Source: Onthophagus taurus
Lineage: Eukaryota; Arthropoda; Insecta; Coleoptera; Scarabaeidae
NCBI RefSeq assembly: GCF_036711975.1
Contig: NC_091971.1
Coordinates: 15,507,501-15,571,500, forward strand
Direction of reading: 5' to 3'
Length of the DNA: 64,000 nucleotides
Below the pieces are notes generated by a model, which worked only from the letters and a program-made list of their open reading frames with translations, had not been told where the DNA came from and made no database searches. The stretch's first letter is position 1, and each line of letters starts with the position of its first letter. This document shows, in pieces, positions 33,476 through 45,400 of this stretch. Position numbers and translations under genes: made by a program.

Positions 33476-35235
33476 TATTTAAAAAAATGTTTTTTTTTTT
33501 CAGGAACCTTAAGGAATACAAATTTTTTTTTTCGAGTTTATGTTGTTTAGAATTAAACTATCTATCCAATTGTTAAATAAAATTTTTGAATTTTTTGAGA
33601 AATAGTGGTATTTATTTTCACTTCCGGTCTAACTGGAAGAAATGAAAACATCATACTACTCTCAAAAAGAGACAGTTTCATACTGTATCGATTTGCCAAA
33701 TATCGAATCGGTAGTAGTTATAGTTTAGAAGAAAAAAAGGTAGAGTCCCACAAATTTTGAACATCCTGTATCTCGAAAAGGGTTGATTTGCGGACCCATG
33801 TTTATTAACAATTTTCGACTGTAGTACTACCTATAAAAAAAGTATTTATTAAAAATTTCACTTTCTTTCTAGTAATTAAGTAGCACATTATAAGTAACAT
33901 GGGTTTTTATATTCTCAGAGAAACTAACGAGTGTCGGTTACAGAAGAAGGTTGTGGTGTAGGGTTATTGAAGGAAATTGAAATAACAGTATTTGTGGTTG
34001 CCTTGGTAGAAGTATAAAAGAAGCACCTAGATTTCCACATACTTGTCTAAAGGAATATACACTCGAAAAGTCTTTATACCATTTATAATCTTTATTGGGC
34101 AACTTTATTGAATTGCTTATTTGTTAGATACTCTCAGATATCAGGAATGCTGTCAACTCAGCGCATTGAAAACCAATTCATAACTTGGCTACCACAGATT
34201 ACCTTATATAGTTCATAGATTACTCCCAATGATCAAAGAATCAAAAAGAATTCTTGGGTGATCGTTCTTGTGATAGTATTGGTCAACTATTCTAATAGTA
34301 ATCGTTTCGCAGTGTGTGTTTCTCAATACAACCATTTTATATTTAGGTTAGATCAAAAACTAGATACTTTTAGATTAACATTTATCTATATTTGTCAAAA
34401 TATTTTACGTACATTCGAATAAAATTTCTTTCATATAATAATAAAATTCAGCAAACGCTATCTCTTTAATATTTTATACTTAATAATAATATGGAAAAAA
34501 TGTACATCTCACGATTATCATTCGTTTCAGAACAATATTAACGTCGCACAAGCCCTTTTCATTAAATCGTTTTCTTTCATTCCTTTATTCTTTCTAAGAA
34601 CAAGAAGCTAAGAATCCTTTTTTTAAGCAACTATCTATAAATATAAAATGAAAAAAAAAACGCTTTGGATCCAACTTTTCTTTCGATTTTATGTAATATA
34701 AAAAAATGGTCAATATCATATTTATTTTATAGTTATCGATTAGTTTTTAGAAATTAAAAGTGTACATACACAATAATAATAATAATAATTCTATTTTCAT
34801 AATAAAATCTCGTGTGCTAATAAAAAAAATTATATTACACAAATTACAATCAATAAAATCAAACATATTCGATATATTCAAACGTCACGTAAGACAATAA
34901 AAAAATATTAACATTTTGCGTACAATGACGAAAATACATTTATATTTATAAAAAAGCACAGCCAATAAAAATAATGCTTAATTAATTTTTTTTTCGCTCT
35001 ATTTTCGTTCCATATTTTTCAATATTTTTTATTGAGATATTCTACGAAGGTGGGGGGCGGAACACATTAAATTTTGATTGCACAATGTTTATAACGATTA
35101 GTTAAAATTTTCTTTCTTTTTATTTTATTTCTCGTAGTGGTAAAAATAAGAGATAGAAACAACACGTAGGTACAAAATAGCGAAAAGCCGTGTAATTCGT
35201 TTTCTTCATTAAAATCTCGCATAAATGGAAGAGGG
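33476..35235. other. AT-rich spacer and 3' flank/UTR of the phosphatase gene
   Basis: No coding signal. Sequence near 33600-33800 (CACTTCCGGTCTAA, AACATCCTGTATCTCGAAAA) resembles repeat and mariner ends. The stretch just below 35235 is the probable 3' UTR of the minus-strand gene. Confidence 0.4.
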
Positions 35236-36453
35236 TCATGTCTTTCTTGGTGGTGGTAAAGGTGTTGCACAAGGTGTTGGATTAACACCAGACGACAGCC
35301 TTCGTTCTCTAGTAGGAATGTTCTCATAAACGTTTGTTGTTTCTTCAACAACAGATCTTGTTATTGGTAAGTCCATAACAGGTCTTGGTGATTTTCTTGC
35401 ACTTTCATTTCGAATTGAAGCGTAAGTTACACCTGGCGATCGTAGTGGTAAAGGCATTCCACTACCACCAGAATTAATGTTATTCATATCACTTGTATAT
35501 CTTATATTTGTATATTCCCTCCCAAGTTGTAAAGATTTTTTATCAGCGTTCATTCTTTGAGTAAATGTTTCTATATGATGTTGAACAGCGAGATAAACAA
35601 ATTTATATTGAGCTTCAGTTTGAACAAGTCCTGATCGCTGGGATCTAACCATTTGAACGGTTCGTTGTATGTCAATTTCACAATCTAAATTATGTTTTTC
35701 TAATTGATCCAAAATCATATCGATTACAATGAAGGTTCCGGTACGTCCAATTCCTGCAGAACAATGTACTAAGATAGCTCCTGGTGGAGTGTCGTTAGGT
35801 AATTCTTTTCGCATTGTTTCTTGTTGTTTATTCACTTCATGAAGGAAATTTAAAACGCATCCAGGATCCGCTGGTACTCCGTGGTCAGGCCATGCTTGAA
35901 AATGATAATGAAAAACTTTTCGGGGTTCCCCCTCACCATCCATGGTCACGCGAAATTCTCTCCGAGTATAATGCACAGTTGAAGATTCATCTAAATTATC
36001 GATTTTCGCTTTTCCAAATTCTTTGCTGGTATCGACATCCGGCCAATATTTAGCACATTTATTTTTACCCCTTTCAATTTCTTTGGTTGTCATGACTATT
36101 ACCCGACAGTTTTCTTGCCAGACCATTTGCCAAAAATCCGCTATGGTACCAGGAAGACATCCTTGGGTTGCAATGTAAACTTTTCCATTTGGATCGGTAT
36201 TTTCAGCGTTTGCATTCGAATCATCAGATTTCCACCGGATGTAATTCGCGTTTATATAATCCGAACCGGTTCCGTTCTTTAATTTTACCCGAGTTTCGTC
36301 GAAAGGGAGTATGTTTTTGTAACGGTTTTTGTTGCGATTTTCCATTTTTACACCTTCATTTCTTGATAGTAAATGTTTAAATTCTTGTTGTTGTAATGAT
36401 TCGAATTCTTCCCAAAATCCAGCTTTTCCGGAACTGTTTGGACCATTTTCTTT
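35236..36453 (-). CDS. csw: csw exon 6: phosphatase domain and tail
   Basis: It starts after an AG at 36454-36455 in phase 0 ([20 protein letters not shown]) and runs to the stop. It encodes the inter-domain linker, the entire PTP catalytic domain in one exon, and the tyrosine-bearing C-terminal tail. Confidence 0.95.
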   Translation of the reverse strand, partial: KENGPNSSGKAGFWEEFESLQQQEFKHLLSRNEGVKMENRNKNRYKNILPFDETRVKLKNGTGSDYINANYIRWKSDDSNANAENTDPNGKVYIATQGCLPGTIADFWQMVWQENCRVIVMTTKEIERGKNKCAKYWPDVDTSKEFGKAKIDNLDESSTVHYTRREFRVTMDGEGEPRKVFHYHFQAWPDHGVPADPGCVLNFLHEVNKQQETMRKELPNDTPPGAILVHCSAGIGRTGTFIVIDMILDQLEKHNLDCEIDIQRTVQMVRSQRSGLVQTEAQYKFVYLAVQHHIETFTQRMNADKKSLQLGREYTNIRYTSDMNNINSGGSGMPLPLRSPGVTYASIRNESARKSPRPVMDLPITRSVVEETTNVYENIPTRERRLSSGVNPTPCATPLPPPRKT

Positions 36454-39400
36454 CTATTTCATAAAAATTTTTAAATATTATTAATGACTCCTTATATACA
36501 AATGGAGATGAGATAACAGAGGATGAGGTGAAGGAAGTACTGGAGGGATTGAAGAAGGGCGAAGCAGACTGTCAAAAAAGGGGAACTATGAAAGAACTCG
36601 GAATGAACGTCGTATTCGGAAAAAGATAAAAATACCAAAGAAGTTCATTGCCATAGGAATAATACCAAAACAGAGTAGATGATATGGAGCTCAGTCGAAT
36701 TTCCATCCTAAATTGAATGTATACAATATATCTGTGTCATCAGCATACTTGAACTCTAGCATTGAACCATGCAAAGATGAGAAGTGAAAATACAATAAAA
36801 AATGGGACCGAACACTGAACCTTGTTGACCCTAACACTTGACAAATCTGTTGTGAGTGGTTTTAAATTTAGCCATTTATACGCGTTGTCAAATCAAATCT
36901 CATCAGATCCACTACAACATTACAGAAACTGATATGGTGCAATAAAACCGGCAGATCGTCCTGATGAAGTATATAACTTTAAAACAGTTCAACAAGTCAA
37001 GAGCAGAAGCAGACTCATCATTATATATTCGAGTTATGTCATCCACGTCAACTAATGGGCTAGGCAAAATTATCTGCGGGAAACTAAAGTGTAATGGACC
37101 ATCAATACCTTTGCACCGTTTTGCAAGTGGATTGTAGTGGAGAGAGTAGGACATACTTCCTCGCAGATTATTATTATATTATTTTAAGACTGCGTATTAT
37201 TATTCCAGAGTACTCCACTCCATATAAGGACGTTGGCGTGAGTTCAAAGTCAAAGAAAACTGTATTCCCATACTTATTAAGCGTAATAAGTGATCTTTTA
37301 TTTCTAACAGTAAGGCAGGAATGTCCGCTTAGTCCCACTCTGTTTGCTTTGTGTATTGCAGACATAGAAGATAAATCTTCCAAGGGACAGATGGCGGGGA
37401 GGTGATAGGAAGGAGGAAAGTGCAAGTACTTGCGTATGCCGACTACTTGGTAATTATCAAAGATGATGAAGTAAGAATGAAGACTGAATACGCATACTTG
37501 GGGTACAGATTTAGAGAAAATAACAAGGAAGGCAGACATATTAGAATGATGGCAGTGAAAACGAATAAGGTTATGGGACAAGTCTGGGGGGAAAGGACAT
37601 TTAGGAGAGATGTGGGAAAAAGGGTAATATTTGACAGCTTGATAGAAAGCATTATGATGTATGGGGTGAAGATATGGGGTGAAGATATGGGGATGGAAGG
37701 AGCAAGGGGTGTTTGGGGTTGTGCAGACCAGGTACTTGAGGTGGATATAGAGTTTGGGTAGCGAGACGCCGGAGTATATAGTTAGAGAAGAAATGAAGAT
37801 AGGTAAAGTAAGGATGGCAAAATCTTGGGGAAGTGCCACAGAGAGTTTGAGACAAGAAAGGTTCGTTATGGGCATCGTGTTAATGGAAGAGCTGAATAAG
37901 TGAAAACAGGAAGGATTGAGATGATTTTAGACAACTGGAGGACATTCCCACATCCCTATCCTTGGGATGTGGGAATGCAAGAGAGAAGGACCAAGAAAAG
38001 GGAGATTAGATATAATCCAAAATATGGGGAAATTGGTTTACCGAAGTACTTGATGTCAGAGGGAAATGAGGAGATGAAGAGGTGGTAAAAAGATTTAAGT
38101 GTGGTAACGAAGAGAGGGCTAATAGACACTACAGCGTTGCCATCCCTAGGATGGCAACTCTACCTTCAAGATCTAAGGATTTTTAACATCTTACAAAGAA
38201 GGATTTTTTCAAGTTTGTGAGAAAATCTATGGATTTTTTAGAAATTGGGAAAATTAACTATATTTTTACAGTAGAATTTGTATAATCCATAAAATCGTGC
38301 GTTCTGTAGTACTTGGTAGATGATGTGTCAAATGTCTGGAATATAGCCGATAACTTCGCCATTTGTGGTTTTAAAGAAAAATGTTTCAAATAAAAAATTC
38401 TTTATTAGTTATGGCGCATTTTTTATACTTGCTTCTTTACATTGTTCTTTGTTTCGTTGCTATGGCAACCAAGATTGTTATTTTAAATGGGATGCATATG
38501 TTTTTTTGCACATTTTAATAGAGAGGAAGATACAGAATACATTATTAATTATTCATAATTGTTGAAACTGTAATCTTTTTGACATTTAAAGTTATTTCGG
38601 CGCCTACTTTGTACTTAGCTGAATTAATACTTTCAAAAAACGTATATGTTTTCGATTTTTTTTCTTGTACAACCATATGATTTGATATGTTCATCAATAG
38701 CCGAGATACAGGAGGTGTCTGAAAACCGTAAATTTTGAAACACTCCCTGTATATCAAAAACGAAGTAGCTCAGGTTCGCGAAAGCCGCAACTTTATATCT
38801 TTCATAATAACTGAGATACCCTGCAAACCCATCGAAATTTGCACACCCTGTACATTTTCACGCTGACAAATGTGGAGACGCTTCAGGTAGCGTCTCCACA
38901 TTTAGTGTGTTAACCTCTACTCTTTCCAATAGTTGATGATCGATCTGACCTATGTTTTGCTCCATCATTTGTCACAGTTCGGTTAGTGTACTAGATTTAG
39001 TTTCATATCCACGAGACTTTAGATACTCCCACAAGAAAAAAATCACACGTTGAAAGCTCTGGAAAGTGAGGGGGTCAATGCAATAGTTGTCTAACAGCAG
39101 CCATCGACACTCGGGCAGTATGGACCGTAGCTCCATCCTGTTGGAACCAAATATTTCGCAGATTGATTCGTCACCCGCTCAGCTCAATTCTTAAGAAGTT
39201 GTTCAACATATTCATGTAACGATCAGCTGTCACGGTCACACGATGACCATTTTCTTCAAAAAAGTAGGGCCCTATGACGCCTATGAAGTTTCGACGATTC
39301 ACAACACCATTAAGATGAAAATGGGCCTCGTCGCTCATTATCAAAATCACATGAGGCTCATCTTCCAAAAATTGAAGCATCGCTTCAAGAAAAGCTGCAC

Positions 39401-42400
39401 GTTGTGGATAGTTGCCCTCAAGCGACGCAGAACTACCATTTTATAGGGGTGAAAACGTAAATCTTGATGGAGAATTCGCCGTAGTGAAGTGTCGGATATT
39501 CGTAATGCTGCAGATTGCCGATGAGCTGAGCGCCCTGGACTATGTAACATAGCTTGCCTTACACGTTTCACGTTCTCCGGGATTCGAGCTGTGCGACGTG
39601 GTCCAGGTGGTTTTTTTTTATTAAACTGCCTCCACTACGAAAGGCATTCGGTATGTCTCCATGGCGAGGAACGTTAAACCTTGGACGAAAGAGCAATTGA
39701 ACTTTCGTGACTAATTCGTCGCTCCTCCCAACACTGTCATACACGAAAACGCGATGCTGCACAGCGGCATGATTGAAATTAAATAACCATGCACAACTGC
39801 AAGGTCAGGGAAGGGCGCCGACGGCCTCGGCTCGCCTTTTCGATCCCTTCCGGTTTCCTATCTCAAAAACATGCGTTTCCCGTGGCGCACCCTGTATTTA
39901 GGCGAAATTGTTAATGCATGTTTCAAAAATAATAGGCATGAATTAGGCCCAGAAAGATTACTACGTTTTCGTAAAAGATGTTTAAAATTTTTAATAGAAG
40001 GTTGCTCACAAATTTTTAAAAGATTTTACCCAAACTGTAAATCAAATCCGAGGTGATTCCAAAAAAACATGATTCCGTTACTCCCCTGACTAATGATTTT
40101 CCAAATTTAATTCATCAAGATCAGTTGAATGTTTTTGACCAAGAATGCCAACATTTGAGGAATATGGATTTACCCCATTTATCAGATTAGATAGACTTTT
40201 GGCAAAAAATATCAGAATTGGAAACAAGTGATGGTACTGCACTATGTAAAACATTGTGCAATTTTATATTTAACCTGTTTTGTTTACCACAATCGAGTGC
40301 CACTGTTGAAATGGTGTTCTCACAAACAAATTTAAATAAAACCAAAATGCGTAATAGACTTTCCACAGAAAGACAGAAGTGCGCAGGAAGAATTGTTTTG
40401 CAAAGCTATAATTTCAATGTAAAGATTCTTCTTCCCAGTGATTATGTTTGCTATCAGAACTTCCATTTGACATTTATGATAGCAAATATAGTCTTAATAA
40501 CTAAGTTATGGATTTCTAAGGAGATTTTGGGTTATAGCCTATGGATTTCAAAAAATCATCTCGAAATGCTTAGAAATTGAATAGAGGATGAGGAGAAGAG
40601 GTGTAGACTGTGTAAAGAGAACTGGAAGTCTACACCATCTGCTGGTAGAGTGTGATGAGTTCGAAATGAGGTGATGAATTGGAGGCGTATTCTTACTTGT
40701 AATTGTTTCACTCTACTATGAATACCGGTTGCGTTAATTCTGGTTGCATTAAAAGGTTGTTTAAGATGTACAACAGTTCCGGAAGTTTCCACCATTGGAT
40801 TTTTTCTATAATGTTCTATTAAATCACTTAAACTATCGAATTTTTGTCCACCACCGACATCATATCTTTGATCCTTAAATAAAAAAAAAATATATATAAA
40901 TACAAATTAACATAAAAATACAAAAAAATCGAAACTTACTGCTGTACACCTTATGATAACATGAGTAACTTTATCATCAGTTCTAACAGATAAAACAAAA
41001 TCGCCTGGCTTCGATTGACTTTCTCTAACTAAGAAACTACCATTTTTTCCTTTATCCAAAATGAGTTTTTCGGCGTCTTTTCCAGAAAGATGACCATGGA
41101 ACCACCTGTAAAAAAAAAGTTGCATATATATCTTTTTCTAGTCATAAATGAATTGCGTCAATATAAATGGAACAACTTAATTTAGAAACCAAATCGTATT
41201 TCTCGCCTCCAAGTCTATAAAAGAACCATACAAACCATTCGGTTACATAAATCCATATTTTTACAATAACAAGCTTGTTATGTTATTCATGCATCGTGAC
41301 TCCACCGCAGAACACCACAGGACGATTATACAACATCACGCATAATTCAAGTAAATACATTAAAATACACAACGGGAAAATTAAGTTCAAATTGTTTTAT
41401 TTTTGTTTTAACAATAAAAAAAAGTACAGAATTCGTGCGAGACCGTTTTATTGTGGTTTAATTTAAAACAGTCCTTGATTTTTTTTTGTAATCTACGGAA
41501 TACGTGCTCTACGTGCAAATGGAAACAGTTTTCGTAACAGAGCGTGTGTAAAAAAGTCATTCAACGAAACAATTAACATTAGAATAACCAGAGGTTTATT
41601 ACGGTTACACGAAATTAGTAGATCGTGTGAAGGAAAAAAATGTGTTACGATTTCACGTGTTGTCTAAATTAAAATATTAATTAAAAAAAGAATACAATAG
41701 ATAATTCAATTTATTTAAAAATAAATTAAAAAGTACTAAATCAAATTTAACTTATCGACCATAAATAACTAGATAATTACTAATTACCATATTCTTTCAA
41801 CTTTTGTATTGACATCAATATGATTTACAATTCAACCCACGTAATGTTATTGAAAACTTTCTGCGCACGTTGTTTCAATAAAAGTCTTTGATTTGGCGGT
41901 CATTTTATACGCGGTACGATTATTAAAGAACCCATTCCAGAACATTTCTTCGTTTAACCAAAAATTTAAACTTACTTGAATAAAATTAAAGCTTTCCTAA
42001 GTTCTTGTAAAGCCGTTGAAATAATAATTTGAGCCGCGGGAATCGCTAAAATTGACGCGTCAACTGGTAAAACGTCTTTTGACATGTCTTTAATTTTTTT
42101 TTTGACGGATTCTTTTACGAAAAAGAAGCGGTAAACGCAACAAGTACCAGAAACCAACTGTCGAAACGTCGAGAACCAAACAAAACCCCAACCGCGCACC
42201 TTCCACTCTCGTCTTTCTCCGATTGCCCGGAGGCCTTCTTATGCGAGAACGACCGTGATACACTAACGACGACGAGGACGTAGAAGGAAAACGAAGGAAT
42301 CTCGGACCACGCGAGACTCCGCAGATGGTGATTGCGCTTAATACGGAGGTCCGCGTGTTATGACCAGCGCATTTTTTATTAATAACATTGGAATTCTTTC

Positions 42401-45400
42401 AATAAAATTTTTATGAATCAATGAAATTCTTTGAAACTGAAATAGATAAATTTATACATTTATCGTCTTTAAAAATGAGAAATTTGAAATATTTGGAAAT
42501 GATTTCATAACTAAGAAATTTTATATACAGACTATTATTAAAGTCATAATAACAGTTTTGCAATGTCAACTAATTATGCATAATTTTTAATGAATTAGCA
42601 ATGTTTAAATTATTCTATTAGATAGCAAATAGTCCAACGAGGCTTTGATTTGGATACGCACTTAGTGCACTTAGTCGCGGCTGAGGCAAATTGAGAGTTG
42701 CCTCGACCGGATTGATTGCTGGTAAAAACCCCTTATTCAAAGTATGTCTTTGTCTAACTAAAAGAAATCTATATATCGTCTCTTTCTAATGCAGCTTATT
42801 CCAATGCTTTCGTTAACTAAACTATTTCGAATTATTAAGCTTGATACGCCAATTAAAGACAACTGCATAATACGATAAGCTTGCAATCAGCTAATCCAAT
42901 TAATTTGATAAATTAGGTTGTTTCTATAATCTGTTATTTTTTAGCTTGTTTTTGACTGTATATTTTATAAAAATCTTATATTACGATCTTCAAAACAGAA
43001 ATCATGCTGCTAATTCTGCATTATATGCCGCTATAATTGACTTTTATAATTGTAGATACAAAAAAATAAAGAACTGTAAAAACATCGAAGGTTTTGCAAT
43101 TTGTTGGATAATAATAGGTTTACTTTTCGGGAACACTTTCTGTATCAAGGCGACAAAAATGTTATTATACTAAGACTAATTGCATGTATACAAAAACTGC
43201 TCATAATGCGACTTCTATCCTCATAATATCATCTTATGTACCAATTTAAAGCAAGATAGTCGGAAGCTAGTTTTCTGCTGAGAAAAAGGATTACGAATTT
43301 CAAGGTTTTAGCAAACTGTGTCTAGTCCAGCCGTTTTTTACGTTATCAAAGGTTGAATACAACGCAGCTACAAGACTACCTAGAGTTAAACAATGCTTGA
43401 GTCGAAGATAGGAAGCTCATATTTAATAAATGGTAACAAGGGTGGAAAGAAGATGAAAAAGCAAGGTGGAGAAGTCAGTTTCTATGTGATGTATTTCCTG
43501 CCAAGGTATTGTTATTTTAACAAATATTTGTTAAAAATGAGAAAAACTAAGGACCAGGTTTGACCATATGGAAACATACTCCATGATGATGCCTTCTTTT
43601 GCCTTTGTTCAATGGTCCACTACTGGCAATACTCATTATTATCTCTGAATAATATACAAAATACTTTAGGCATAAGAACGATGGAGGAGAATCAATACAA
43701 TAACCACATAGTAGATATCTTAAAGCAACAAAAAGGAGCCATGATGAAACCAACCTTGTTATAAGCCAAAGAACAAGGATGGGAGAAGAACAAGATGATT
43801 CATCATACTTGCAGGAAGTTCCACTTCAGATCCATGATTAAATAATACAGGTCATGAAAGTAGAACAAAAAAGATGCATCTGCATAAAACAGTATATATC
43901 CTAACATTGATATATGAGGCGGAAACCTGACCAGAAGGGATAGAGTGAGAAATACAACTACAAGTCATCACAACCTATAGGATCTATTGTAAATTAAGCC
44001 CTCCAAAGATTTAGGGCAAATGTAGGTTCTTGATGAAACTTAGTATGGCTCCAAGGTCTTGTTGTTATGTAATTATGTTTCTTTATGCCGGTAGGAATCA
44101 GGCAAATTTTACAGAAAATGTTGTGTTTTAGGCGACGCATTCACACAGTATATGTTCAGCAGTTTCTGACTCATCGTTGCAACCTCGATAAGTTTGATCC
44201 TCAGCTTGCCCAATATGGAAGAGGTGTTATTTTAGGGGCGCATCCTTAAATAGCGACCTTAAATCCCCTTTGCTGAGGTATAAAACCTCATTGGTTTTGT
44301 TTTGCGACGGAGTTATCATACTAGGGATAGATACTTTTGTGAAAAGTATACAAAACAAACAGTTGCAGTGTTTCATAGGGTCACGTGATCCACATGGATG
44401 ATAAGAGGCTCCCAAAGAGGACGATGGACGCAAGAGGAGAAGGGATGAGGGGAAAGGGGAGACCCAGAACGAAGTGGCTGAGCAGCATTGAGTCGCAATT
44501 CAGCAAAGGGACACTGGTGAAATAAAGAGGATGGTACTGAATAGAAAAGATAGTACCAAAATGGATCTAGAACCTGACGCCGTAAAGTATAAGGGAAAAG
44601 GCAGAGAAGAAGAAGGATTTTATGAAACATCGGTGATTGCAGATCTTGAATGGGAACAGTCATTCAGATAATGACAACTTGCTGAAATTGACCAGCGATG
44701 CTCTCGTTTCAGAAAAGTTAATGCTTTCTGACAAAATAAAATTATCACCAAATTTTCCGGAAAAAGAAAATTTTTTGTCACACGTATATGATTGACAAGA
44801 CCATGTACAAAACTTTATATCTCTATCTCTAATCATGTTTCTGTCAAAATCTATTTAGTTTTTTCTTAAGCTAGCGTTAGTAATCTTATCATTCCTCGTA
44901 AATCGCTTTACGCTTCTTAGATATTTCATTTCCACAGCCTGCAATTTACTCTTCACCATTAAACCCTCACCTTGTCTAATAATAGACCTTCCTTTGTTAC
45001 AAATCCGTGTGACTTTAAGCTTTTATAGACTACCGCATTAATATTAGTTTCATATATCATTTTATACTCTTCAGTATTTCTTTTTTAATTCCTCTTCCCT
45101 GCAATATTTACCGTAGTTTCTCATTATTAGCCCGTTCTTATCTTTCACTGCTTTACTACCGTAGATATTTAATTTTCTGCAAGATTTTAACATCTTGAAA
45201 CACATCTTTTCATTTTGTTTGTTGTAGTTTCTTTTCATTCTTTCTCCGCAGTTAATAATTGACGTTCAATTTCAATCCATTTTGATTACTTTTGACGTAA
45301 TAATTCGTCTTGCTTTACTAGATGTACTATTCTATCATTAGCCCACATTGATTTCTGCCTTTTTTTCGATGGGCTTTCCACCTTTAACTTTTTGTAACAT

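Larger units (their letters stand above)
36485..40685 (+). mobile_element. LINE remnant filling csw intron 5 (interrupted)
   Basis: Reading on the plus strand, [19 protein letters not shown] (~36520) starts the [36 protein letters not shown] (catalytic block, second Asp changed to Tyr), EYAYLGYRF and [12 protein letters not shown] follow to about 38100. The cysteine/histidine tail resumes at about 40585 with [15 protein letters not shown] and [13 protein letters not shown]. The gap of about 2.5 kb is a hAT element carrying a mariner. The LINE begins about 30 bases from the exon 6 acceptor and ends about 16 bases from the exon 5 donor. Confidence 0.75.

Noticed and set aside
37174..37875. 233-codon minus-strand open frame
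   Set aside because: It is antisense to a LINE RT that reads clearly on the plus strand ([23 protein letters not shown]).
42086..42199. Extension of the 42-kb csw exon upstream to residue -38 (a frame beginning at a GTG)
   Set aside because: The upstream frame is open but starts with GTG. The first ATG is at 42085 and the extension lies in the CpG-rich leader.
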